From assembly GCA_016125285.1 (NCBI GenBank), contig WGMA01000037.1:89879-153878 (forward strand): DNA of 64,000 bases, written 5' to 3'. A program made the position numbers and the translations under genes. This stretch comes from Phycisphaera sp. GTDB lineage: Bacteria; Planctomycetota; Phycisphaerae; Phycisphaerales; Zrk34. Below, one piece after another: positions 23,733 through 33,242 of this stretch (positions are counted from its first letter, which is position 1; every line of letters begins with the position of its first letter). The notes under the pieces are model-generated. The model did not search any database. It was given only the letters and a program-made list of their open reading frames with translations, and was not told the DNA's origin.

Positions 23733-24107
23733 TCCGACGGTCGATGAATGGGACAGCAGCAGGAACTAAATCGCCATTATTCAAAACTTATGATTGCTGC
23801 AGTTCAATTCACCGCCACATGTGTTCGCTCGCCGAGGGGAAAGTAAGAGTTCTAGCGAGCGAACGGGGAGTTTGGCGGACACTTCCATGAGATACCTCAC
23901 GGAGCGTGTCAAAAAACAAGTTGGTTGCGCTGCCTGTGTTAGGACAGGGGTGTTCATCGAGCCGGTTGCTTCGCTTCGCTGCCGTTAGTCCAAGCTCGAA
24001 ATGGTCGGTGGTCGACCGTTTTTGAGATTCTGGCAGTGAACAAGCCGATCCGACGCACAGCAGCTTGGGTTTCCTCATCCTGTACCTTTCTACTAAGGAG
24101 TCTCCGA
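23733..24107 (+). promoter_or_regulatory. Long structured leader of the third pseudopilin gene
   Basis: About 370 bases without a convincing gene and less GC-rich than the surroundings. It holds a perfect 10-base stem (GTTCGCTCGC 23823-23832 with 23855-23864) closing a purine-rich 22-base loop, and further downstream a terminator-like hairpin (24003-24023). AAGGAG at 24095-24100 is the ribosome-binding site. It may be a regulatory 5' UTR or carry a small RNA; the sequence does not match a riboswitch that I know. Confidence 0.5.
24003..24023 (+). terminator. Possible attenuator hairpin inside the leader
   Basis: GGTCG (24003-24007) pairs with CGACC (24013-24017) over a 5-base loop and is followed by GTTTTT (24018-24023), 85 bases before the start codon. 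The stem is short, so termination would be partial at best. Confidence 0.4.
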
Positions 24108-25058
24108 ATGAGACGCAAAGGCTTTACTCTGATCGAACTACTGGTGGTCGTTGCGATCATCGCTCTGCTGATCGGCATTCTGCTGCCGTCACTGAGCCGT
24201 GCTCGCGAAGTGGCCAACCGCACGATCTGCTCCTCGAACCTCGCCGGCATCTACAAGGCGATGTACACCTATTCGACGACCAACAAGGACAAGTTCCCCA
24301 AGTGGCAGTCGGCGGGTACTGACCAAAGCGCCACGGGCTTCTCGGACCTCGAAGACCGCGACGATCCGACCTCGACCATCACCGGTCGTGTGGTGACCGA
24401 CAACGTTACCGCCGCGCTGTGGATCCTCGTCCGTGACGGTTCCACGGGCGCCAAGAGCTACGTCTGCCCGTCGGACAAGGGTTCGGATCCCGATCCGCTG
24501 ACTCAGTTCACGGCTGGCGACCCCGCCGCGTTCAACGACACGGCGTCGACGCTTGAGAACACCTACGACTTCGGTGGTCTCGACAACCTCAGCTACTCCG
24601 TGATCAACATGTACGACAACATCGAGCGCGGTCAGTGGGACGCCGATGTGAACCCCGCCTGGATTCTGATGAGCGATGACAACAACGCCTATCAGTCTGG
24701 GCCGGTTGACATGACCGACTTCCACCTGCGCATCAAGTCCGACACATGGGACGTTGAGGACCTCAAGTACGGCGAGAACAGCCAGAACCACTCCGAGGGT
24801 GAAGGCCAGAACTTCCTCTTCGGCGACAGCCACGTCTCGTTCACCAACGATCCCTTCCAGGGCCCGTCGAACGACAACGCCATGGCTTGGGACTCCGACT
24901 CGACGAACACGACCGAGGTCGCTGCGCCCGGCACGCTCTCGAACCAGCTGATCTACTCGGGTAACCGTAAGCAGGACGTCTTCCTGCTCCCGGTCACTGG
25001 TGGCGATTCGGACGAGAACCTCTCGAATACCGATCCGGCAATCTTCGTCGGTAGCTAA
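24108..25058 (+). CDS. Main type II secretion-like pseudopilin (H-X9-DG variant), paralogue 3
   Basis: ATG 24108 lies 7 bases after a perfect AAGGAG. The leader is only MRRKG, then FTLIELLVVVAIIALLIG, the classic prepilin start with Glu +5. The head shares SSNLAGIYKAMYTYSTTNKD with the gene at 13051 and has the same NHSEGEGQNFLFGDSHVSF block near the C-terminus (His, eleven residues, then Asp-Ser). Codon choice leans to a few codons (CGT, AAC, AAG, CTC), the promoter is strong and a strong terminator follows, so I infer that this is the abundant major subunit of a pilus-like or type II secretion fibre. No assembly ATPase or prepilin peptidase gene is in the window. Confidence 0.92.
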   Translation: MRRKGFTLIELLVVVAIIALLIGILLPSLSRAREVANRTICSSNLAGIYKAMYTYSTTNKDKFPKWQSAGTDQSATGFSDLEDRDDPTSTITGRVVTDNVTAALWILVRDGSTGAKSYVCPSDKGSDPDPLTQFTAGDPAAFNDTASTLENTYDFGGLDNLSYSVINMYDNIERGQWDADVNPAWILMSDDNNAYQSGPVDMTDFHLRIKSDTWDVEDLKYGENSQNHSEGEGQNFLFGDSHVSFTNDPFQGPSNDNAMAWDSDSTNTTEVAAPGTLSNQLIYSGNRKQDVFLLPVTGGDSDENLSNTDPAIFVGS

Positions 25059-25096
25059 TCGACCCAGTCGATTGGTGAGAATCGAGCCCTCTTGAC

Positions 25097-25131
25097 GGGG
25101 CCGGTCGCACGCGACCGGCCCCTTTCATTTT
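25097..25131 (+). terminator. Rho-independent terminator after the main pseudopilin gene
   Basis: A perfect 12-base stem (GGGGCCGGTCGC 25097-25108 with 25111-25122) is followed by TTTCATTTT. It lies 38 bases after the stop codon and is the strongest intrinsic terminator in the window. Confidence 0.88.
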
Positions 25132-25204
25132 GTATGCCCGTCGTCGTTCATCGCGGTGTCTGAGAACGCCGGGGTCGTTCCCGATACAATCACGCACCGG
25201 CTGA

Positions 25205-27471
25205 GTGAACATGCCCAAGCGTTTGCAGGAATCCCGTGACCTTCGCCAGTGGCTGGCTCGACCCGCCGTAGCCGCAGCCACCTGCGCCGTCGTCGCGTTG
25301 ATCCTCTATGGACCGGCGATCTTTCACGAGTTCACCTATGACGACGTCAGCATCGTCGCCAACGACACGCGGCTGGATGAACCGCTGTTCGGGCTCGAGG
25401 TCTGGGTGAGTCCGTGGTGGAAGAACGGTTCGGCGATGATGGAATCGCGGCCGTTGGTCACCTTCACGTTCTGGCTCCAGTCGCAGATCCACGGCAAGAT
25501 CCCGATGCCGTTCATGGCCGTGAATATCGTCCTGTTTGCGATCCTTTCCGCACAGGTCGCGCTGTTGTCCTGGCGTTGGATCGGTCACGCCTGGGGCGGG
25601 TGGGCCGCCGGGCTGTTGTTTGCCGCGCATCCGATCCACGTGGAGGTCGTCGCCAATGTGGTTGGGCGAGCCGAGACGCTCTCGGCGATCTTTGTCGTCC
25701 TGGCGATGCAACTCTGGTTGCGATGGAGGGACAATCTGACGAATCGTCGAGCGGTGCTCATCGGCGTCACGATCCTGCTCGCCGGTCTCAGCAAGGAGAG
25801 CGGCTACCTGGTCGCACCGATGCTGGGCGTGATCGAAATCGCCTGGCGCCGCAAAGAGCATCGGCCGATACTCGACAAGCCCATTCCCTGGAACTTCGTC
25901 GTCGTCGTGATGATCGTGGCGGGGCTGGCGATTACCCAGCGCACGGTCATGAGGGACATTGGTGGGGCGAACCACAGAATCGTGATGGTCAGCGACATCG
26001 ACAATCCGCTGATGACCGCCAGCGCCACCGAGCGGATCTGCACGCCGGTCAAGGTCGTCGGTCAGATCGGGCGGCTGATACTCATGCCCGTCGATGTGGA
26101 TCGAACGGAGCCGCTCCCTCAAGACGATCCGGCGCTGGAGCATCCCGGTGCACGCGCCGCCGCGAAGGCCATGTCGCCGAACACGTGGCGGTTCTGGGAT
26201 TGGCGATGGTACAGCGCGCAGTCGCCCGACTACTCGCCGCGCATGCTGATGCCTACAAACCATCTGGGCGAGCCACTGTCGCTGCTGGGCTTGGCGTGTC
26301 TGCTCGTTTGGGGTGGGCTGACGATCTGGACCTGGCGGAAGCGGAGCCCGATTCTCGGCGCGCTACTGGCGATGCCCATCGCATGGGCGATCCCATCGAA
26401 CACGTTCCTGCTCATCGGCACGATCTTTGGCGAGCGACTCACAACCCAGCTGACTCTGTTCCTTCCGATTGCGATCGTTGGGCTGATCCCCTTCGATCGC
26501 CTGACGCGGCGAGGCGTCTGGGCCGCGGCCGTCGGCTTGGCGATCGTGGTCTGGGGCCTGGGGGTTGCGACCCAGAACTATCGCTCGGTGTGGAGCGCCG
26601 GCGACAACCTGAACGTGTACATGGTCAACCGCCACCCGCTCAGCGGGCGCTTTCAGGCGTTCATGGCGAGGCGGCTCATGGCGTTCGGTCTGGCGATTCC
26701 CGAGAAGCGGAAGGACTTCTTCGAGTACGCAGAATACCACGCCGACCTCGCCGACGAATACTGGCCGCGGCAGGCGATCGCCAACATGGTGCGCGGGGTG
26801 ATCGCGTACGAACGCGGCGACCTGGTGACGGCGAAGAAACTGCTCACGCTCGCGGCGCAGTGGGACTCGTCGCTCGGGCTGGCCGAAGAGTATCTGGCGA
26901 AGATTGAGGGAGGGCCGACGCTTGAGGAATTGAAGAAGAGGCGGGCGCAGCTCGAGGCTCAACTCGAGAAGGATCCGGACAATCGACAGGACAAGCGAGC
27001 CTTGGCGATGGTGCTTGTTAAGTTGAAGAAGCCGGGGGGCGCCATCAAGTACTTTGAGGAACTCTGCACGCCGGAATCTGACGACGTCGAACTGCTGGCC
27101 GCGTACGCGGACGCGCTGTTGTTGCTGAACCGCTTCGGAAGCGCCGCCGACATCTACGTCCACCGCATCCGGTTGGAGCCGGGTCGTTGGGATTTGTATT
27201 CCGACGGCGCGATCGTCGCGACATATGCGGGAGGGACGCACCTGAAGATCGCCAAGCAGTGGGCGGAGGAGGCCGTGCGGTTGAATCCGGACGCCCCCGA
27301 GGCGTGGATGGCGCTCGGGCAATGGTATCAAACGAGTGGAGATCCGACGTCGGCCGAGAAATACTACCGAGAGGGGATCCGTCGCGCTCCGCCCGATGAT
27401 CCCAAACGCTCGCACTACCAGCTGATGCTCGAACGATTGCTTTCCACCGATAAGACACGAACCAAGGCTCC

Positions 27472-27475
<4 letters not shown>
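25205..27475 (+). CDS. TMTC-like membrane glycosyltransferase with TPR repeats
   Basis: About 756 residues from GTG 25205, with an ATG two codons later as an alternative start. The first half is a polytopic GT-C-type membrane protein: after helix 1 comes an acidic loop FTYDDVSIVANDTRL, then RPLV and the HPIHVEVVANVVGRAETLS block known from the TMTC/DUF1736 group (O-mannosyltransferases in animals, uncharacterised in bacteria). About ten membrane helices follow up to ~residue 450. The second half has tetratricopeptide repeats (for example EAWMALGQWYQTSGDPTSAEKYYREG). A role in adding sugars to exported proteins is possible. It overlaps the HtrA gene by 4 bases. Confidence 0.78.
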
Positions 27476-28872
<1,397 letters not shown>

Positions 28873-28908
28873 GCGGCGAAACCAACCTGGAAATGCTGCA
28901 GTCGGGGC

Positions 28909-29292
28909 TCAGCTCGACGGGTACTTCTTCTCGTACGCGTCGGCGTCCATGAGCTTGTCCAGCTGAGACGCGTCGGACATCTCGATCTTCACGAGCCAGC
29001 CTGTACCGAACGGGTCGTCGTTGAGCAGGCCGGGATTGTCGGCAAGCGCCTCGTTGATCTCAATGATCTTGCCGGACACGCCGGGGTAGATGTCGCTCGT
29101 GGCTTTGACGGATTCGATCTCACCCATCGACTCGCCGGCGCTGACGTCGGCGCCGACGCTCGGCAACTCGACGTAGGTCACGTCGGTCAGCTCGTCGACG
29201 GCGTAGCGGGTGATGCCGATGGTCACGACGTTGCCCTCGGGGCGGTGCCATTCGTGCGAATCGAGGTAGCGGCATTCAGACGGTGCGGACAT
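28909..29292 (-). CDS. gcvH: Glycine cleavage system H protein
   Basis: 127 residues with the lipoyl-domain signature GEIESVKATSDIYPG; Lys63 is the lipoyl attachment site. The H protein shuttles the aminomethyl group between the P, T and L proteins of the glycine cleavage system. No gcvT or gcvP is next to it, so the system is split on this chromosome or lies elsewhere. It converges on the HtrA gene, with 36 bases between the stops. Confidence 0.95.
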   Translation of the reverse strand: MSAPSECRYLDSHEWHRPEGNVVTIGITRYAVDELTDVTYVELPSVGADVSAGESMGEIESVKATSDIYPGVSGKIIEINEALADNPGLLNDDPFGTGWLVKIEMSDASQLDKLMDADAYEKKYPSS

Positions 29293-29327
29293 GCGTGTAA
29301 GCTCCTTCCGTGATCGGAGCCGTCATC

Positions 29328-30890
29328 TTAGGGCATCTCCGCCGCCGGGCAAGGGGCCGTTGCGCGGCGTGTCGATCGGCTACCCGCCGCGCATCCGACG
29401 CCCACCCAGCCGTAGCCCGCGGCGATGATCGCCATGAACGGGATCGACCAGATCGTCGATGCCGACCCGGCCGACACGGCGATCGTCGCGAGTGTGTAGA
29501 GGCACATCGTCGTCGCGCCCGCGGCGGTCCACACGCGTGTCGGCGCGCGGTCGACGTTTGCTCGCACCGCCCACGAAGCATCGCCGTCGATCGCGCGGTA
29601 CTTGGGCGTCCGTTCGAACACACGGGCGCGACCCGCTATCGCGGCGAGAACGCCCACCGTGTTCGACACGCTCAGCCCGACGCCCAGCGCCATCACGGCG
29701 GGGATGCGCCGGAGGATCACCGTCCAACGATGGCCCGCCGTCCGCATCGCCGCTCCGTAGTGCAGTACGATGGAGAGCGTCGCGGTGATAAACAGGCCAA
29801 GCGAGATGCCGGTCGCGGCTCGTGTGCTGCCGGTCAACTCCACGTGCATGCCGACCACGGGCAGCATGATGAGCGTGATCGCCACGATCACCGGATAAAT
29901 GAGCGGATGCGTCAGATGAAAGGCCGCCTCGACGCGCGTCCGCAGCGGCAGGTCGCTACGGCCGAGGATGTTCAAAAGGTGTTTCTGCGCGTTCTGCAGC
30001 GCGCCGGTGGTCCAGCGTCGCTGCTGTGCAACCACCGCGCCGAGGTGTGGCGGCAACTCGGCGGGGCAGGTGACGTCGGGGCGGTAGACGGCGCGCCAGC
30101 CGCGCAGCTGCGCCCGGTAGCTGAGGTCCATATCCTCGGTGAGCGTGTCCGCGGACCATCCCCCGGCGTCGTCGATCGCCGCGCGGCGCCACACGCCCGC
30201 CGTGCCGTTGAAACCCGTCATCCGGCCGGCGAAGTTCCGCGCCGTCTGCTCGACGATGAAGTGTCCGTCGAGCAGCGCCGCCTCCACGCGTGTCAGCGCC
30301 GACGCGTCGGCGTTGAGATGAGCCCACCGGGCCTGGACAACGCCGACATGCTCGTCCGTGAAGTGGTCCACCAGACAGCGGAGAAAGTTACGTGGCGGGA
30401 TGAAGTCGGCGTCGAAGATCGCGATCAGTTCGCCGCTGGCCGTGTCCAACCCGTTGGCCAGCGCACCGGCCTTGAAGCCGCTGCGGTCGTCGCGGTGAAG
30501 ACACGTCACGTTGCGCCCGGCTTCGCGCAAGCGACGACAGGTCCGCCGAGCGATCTCCGTCGTCGCGTCGGTCGAGTCGTCGAGCACCTGGATCTGCAGC
30601 CGATCGGCGGGGTAGTCGATCTCGCACGCCGCGACGATGACCCGCTCGGCCACGTGCGGCTCGTTGTACATCGGCAACTGAACGGTCACAGTGGGCAACT
30701 CGCCCTCGGCAAACGGTCGGTCCGGCGTTGGCACGCATCGCTTCACACGCCACCATGTCGCCAGCACGCTCAGGCGATGGAGGCCATAGATGGCGATCAC
30801 CGTGAGCAACGTCGCGTAGAAGATTGCAACGGGAACGCGCACCCATTCGGCGATCGCGGCGGCGTCGATTTGTGCAAAGGTGGTCATCAC
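29328..30890 (-). CDS. Processive family 2 glycosyltransferase (cellulose-synthase/CslA-like)
   Basis: 520 residues with one or two N-terminal membrane helices, a cytoplasmic GT-A domain and about four C-terminal helices. The processive GT2 signature is complete: Asp104/Asp105 in LDDSTD, the DxD motif FDADF (160-162), TED (251-253) and QQRRW (289-293). The layout fits the glucomannan-synthase/cellulose-synthase-like branch that makes and exports a beta-linked polysaccharide. There are no bcs-type partners nearby, so the polymer is unknown. It diverges from cmk across ~110 bases. Confidence 0.88.
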   Translation of the reverse strand: MMTTFAQIDAAAIAEWVRVPVAIFYATLLTVIAIYGLHRLSVLATWWRVKRCVPTPDRPFAEGELPTVTVQLPMYNEPHVAERVIVAACEIDYPADRLQIQVLDDSTDATTEIARRTCRRLREAGRNVTCLHRDDRSGFKAGALANGLDTASGELIAIFDADFIPPRNFLRCLVDHFTDEHVGVVQARWAHLNADASALTRVEAALLDGHFIVEQTARNFAGRMTGFNGTAGVWRRAAIDDAGGWSADTLTEDMDLSYRAQLRGWRAVYRPDVTCPAELPPHLGAVVAQQRRWTTGALQNAQKHLLNILGRSDLPLRTRVEAAFHLTHPLIYPVIVAITLIMLPVVGMHVELTGSTRAATGISLGLFITATLSIVLHYGAAMRTAGHRWTVILRRIPAVMALGVGLSVSNTVGVLAAIAGRARVFERTPKYRAIDGDASWAVRANVDRAPTRVWTAAGATTMCLYTLATIAVSAGSASTIWSIPFMAIIAAGYGWVGVGCAAGSRSTRRATAPCPAAEMP

Positions 30891-30998
30891 GTTGCGTGAT
30901 TGTATCGGTGTCTGCGGCGGGGCGTTTGGATCAGCACGCTTGTGGGCGACACCCGTGCTGTACCCGTCCGCCCGCTCGGGCTATCCTGTTGCCCAGCC

Positions 30999-31724
30999 AT
31001 GCATAGCAACCACAAGCAGCCAGATCAGCGGATCGTGACGATCGACGGCCCGGCCGGTGCGGGCAAGAGCAGCGTGTCACGCGAGGTGGCGCATCGGCTC
31101 GGGCTCGACTTCCTCGACACCGGCGCCATGTACCGCGCCGTGGCGGTTGCGGCGCTGAGCGCCGGGCTCGACACCGCGGACACCGACGCCGTGGGCGAGT
31201 TGGCCGAGGGGCTCGAGGTCCGTTTCGACTGGACAACCGATCCGCCGCGCATGCTCGTCGATGGCCTGGATGTCACCGATCGTCTGCGTGACGCTGATAC
31301 GACCGCCGCGGTGAGCGACATCGCGTGCAACAGCCGCGTGCGCCGCGTGCTTGTCGAAGCGCAGCGGCGCATCGGTCGCGAGCACCCGAACCTGCTGACC
31401 GAGGGCCGCGACCAGGGCTCGGTGGTGTTCACGGATGCGGCGGTCAAGTTCTACCTCGACGCAACGCCCGAAGAGCGGGCGCGCCGGCGGACGCGGCAGT
31501 TGCAGGACGCGGGTAAGGAGGCCGACGAGCAGCAGATCCTCGACGCAATCATCCGGCGCGACGAACGCGATCGCAGCCGCGAGGACGGCCCGCTCGTGTG
31601 CCCCGACGGCGCGATCGTCGTCGACACGTCGGACATGACGCAGCAACAGGTTGTCGAACTGCTGACGGCGAAGGTCCAGGTGGAGTTCGCGGCCCGCGCC
31701 CAGGCTGCGGGTGACACGCCATGA
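30999..31724 (+). CDS. cmk: Cytidylate kinase
   Basis: 241 residues from ATG 30999. The P-loop is GPAGAGKSS, followed by LGLDFLDTGAMYRAVA, and the CMP-binding region has TEGRDQGSVVF, matching the TEGRDIGTVVF of Cmk. The enzyme phosphorylates CMP and dCMP for nucleic acid and phospholipid synthesis. Its stop overlaps the plsC start by 4 bases (ATGA), as in many bacteria where cmk and plsC are neighbours. Confidence 0.95.
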   Translation: MHSNHKQPDQRIVTIDGPAGAGKSSVSREVAHRLGLDFLDTGAMYRAVAVAALSAGLDTADTDAVGELAEGLEVRFDWTTDPPRMLVDGLDVTDRLRDADTTAAVSDIACNSRVRRVLVEAQRRIGREHPNLLTEGRDQGSVVFTDAAVKFYLDATPEERARRRTRQLQDAGKEADEQQILDAIIRRDERDRSREDGPLVCPDGAIVVDTSDMTQQQVVELLTAKVQVEFAARAQAAGDTP

Positions 31725-32485
31725 GTTGGTTCGCCACGCTGCGAAGCCGAAATCCCGGGTATCCGCTGCCGCACCTGCTGTGGTGGGAGTTTATGCGGCT
31801 AATGGTGTGGTGCGTGCTGACGTTGTTTTATCGTCACCGGTGGTGGGGTGAGCACAACGTGCCATCGAACGGCCACGTGCTGCTCGTGTGCAATCATCAA
31901 TCGTTCCTCGACCTGGTCGTCATCGGCGTCGGGCTCCCGCGACACTTTCACTCGATGGCGCGCTCGACGCTGTTCCGCGGGCGCTTCTTTACGTGGCTCA
32001 TCCGCTCGCTCAACGCGTTCTCGGTCGACCAGAGCCGCGGCGACACGAAAGCGATCCGCACGGCGTTGGAGAAGCTCGACAGCGGGCATCTGCTGCTGGT
32101 GTTTCCCGAGGGAACGCGGTCGTCGGACGGCGCGTTGCATCGCTTCCGCGACGGAGCGCTGCTGCTGGTGCGGCGTGCGAAGTGTCCGGTGGTGCCGATG
32201 GCCGTTGAAGGCGTATTCGACGTCTGGCCCGTACACGGCAAGCCGAAGCTCCGGGGGCACACCGCCGCGATGTACGGCACGCCGATCCCCGCCGAGGAAC
32301 TGCTGGCGATGAAGCCCGCGGAGGCCCGCGCGCGGATCGAGGCCGAGGTCGAGGCGCTGCGTCTGAAACTCCGCGCCGCGCTGCGGCATCAGACAAACGG
32401 ACGCTATCCGCAGCGCGGCCCGGGCGATCACCCGGCCGAATTCGTGGCCGGCGTCTCTGCCGACCCGATCCTCGCGACGGAGTGA
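31721..32485 (+). CDS. plsC: 1-acyl-sn-glycerol-3-phosphate acyltransferase
   Basis: 254 residues with an N-terminal membrane-associated helix (LMVWCVLTLFY), the catalytic CNHQSFLDLVV box (HxxxxD form) and the FPEGTRSSDG glycerol-phosphate-binding motif. It makes phosphatidic acid from lysophosphatidic acid at the inner membrane. Translationally coupled to cmk, and the thioredoxin-like gene starts 3 bases after its stop. Confidence 0.93.
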   Translation: MSWFATLRSRNPGYPLPHLLWWEFMRLMVWCVLTLFYRHRWWGEHNVPSNGHVLLVCNHQSFLDLVVIGVGLPRHFHSMARSTLFRGRFFTWLIRSLNAFSVDQSRGDTKAIRTALEKLDSGHLLLVFPEGTRSSDGALHRFRDGALLLVRRAKCPVVPMAVEGVFDVWPVHGKPKLRGHTAAMYGTPIPAEELLAMKPAEARARIEAEVEALRLKLRAALRHQTNGRYPQRGPGDHPAEFVAGVSADPILATE

Positions 32486-32488
32486 CCC

Positions 32489-33085
32489 ATGTCCAACCCT
32501 GACTACTTCGACAAACGCGCCGATCTCTGGCGCCGCGCGTTTACCGCTGCGCTCGACTACGACGCGTATCTCGCCGACAGCCCCGCGGATAAGGCGCAAC
32601 GCTGGCGCGACCGCGCCGCGGAGATCCCCGCGCTGACGGCCGAGCAGGCCACCCGCGTGCAGGGATACCGGCGCAAGCTGAACGTCCTGGTCTACTCGGG
32701 TGTGTGGTGCGGCGACTGCGTCCGGCAGGGGCCCATGATCAAGGCGATCGCCGACGCTGCGGGCGACGGAGTGACGCTGCGTGTGATCGACCGCGACGCG
32801 GACGCGGAGTTGCGTGACGAGCTGCGGCTCGTCGGGGCCATGCGCGTGCCGGTCGTGGTGTTTCTCACCGAGGATTTCTGGGAGGTCGGACGCTTCGGCG
32901 ATCGCGGCCTGACCATCTACCGACTCAAGGCCCAGCGTGAAGTCGGCGCGACCTGCGCGACCGGGTTGATCGCGGAACCCGCCGAGCAACTCGCCGCCGA
33001 GCAGGGCGAGTGGGTCGATATCTTCGAACGCATGCTGTTGATGGCTCGCCTGTCGCCGCCGTTGCGTCAGCGTCACGGCGACTGA
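32489..33085 (+). CDS. Thioredoxin-fold protein with WCGDC active site
   Basis: 198 residues, no signal peptide, so cytoplasmic. A ~70-residue helical N-terminus precedes the thioredoxin fold with VYSGVWCGDCVRQGP (two Cys spaced CxxC) and the cis-Pro segment MRVPVVVF. WCGDC differs from the usual WCGPC; Asp between the cysteines may shift the redox potential. Third gene of the cmk-plsC operon. The partner protein is unknown. Confidence 0.85.
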   Translation: MSNPDYFDKRADLWRRAFTAALDYDAYLADSPADKAQRWRDRAAEIPALTAEQATRVQGYRRKLNVLVYSGVWCGDCVRQGPMIKAIADAAGDGVTLRVIDRDADAELRDELRLVGAMRVPVVVFLTEDFWEVGRFGDRGLTIYRLKAQREVGATCATGLIAEPAEQLAAEQGEWVDIFERMLLMARLSPPLRQRHGD

Positions 33086-33149
33086 TCCGCGGGGCCGAGT
33101 CTCAAGCCGACCGCGGCGCCGGTGCGTCGGCGTGGTAGTTTACGGGCGT

Positions 33150-33163
33150 ATATGCCGGCATAT
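33150..33163. promoter_or_regulatory. Perfect 14-base palindrome upstream of lepA
   Basis: ATATGCCGGCATAT is its own reverse complement and lies 79 bases before the lepA start in the 157-base gap after the thioredoxin gene. It could be a repressor site or just a local hairpin. Confidence 0.4.
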
Positions 33164-33242
33164 CCGCTCTGCGCGGGGTTGTCTGTAGCCGGGGCGTCCA
33201 CCCCGTGCCTTTCGCGGGTCGAGCCGATATGATGTGCCGCCT

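Noticed and set aside
23733..24107. Possible tRNA or known riboswitch in the pseudopilin leader
   Set aside because: No cloverleaf, T-loop consensus or riboswitch core that I know could be found; only isolated hairpins.
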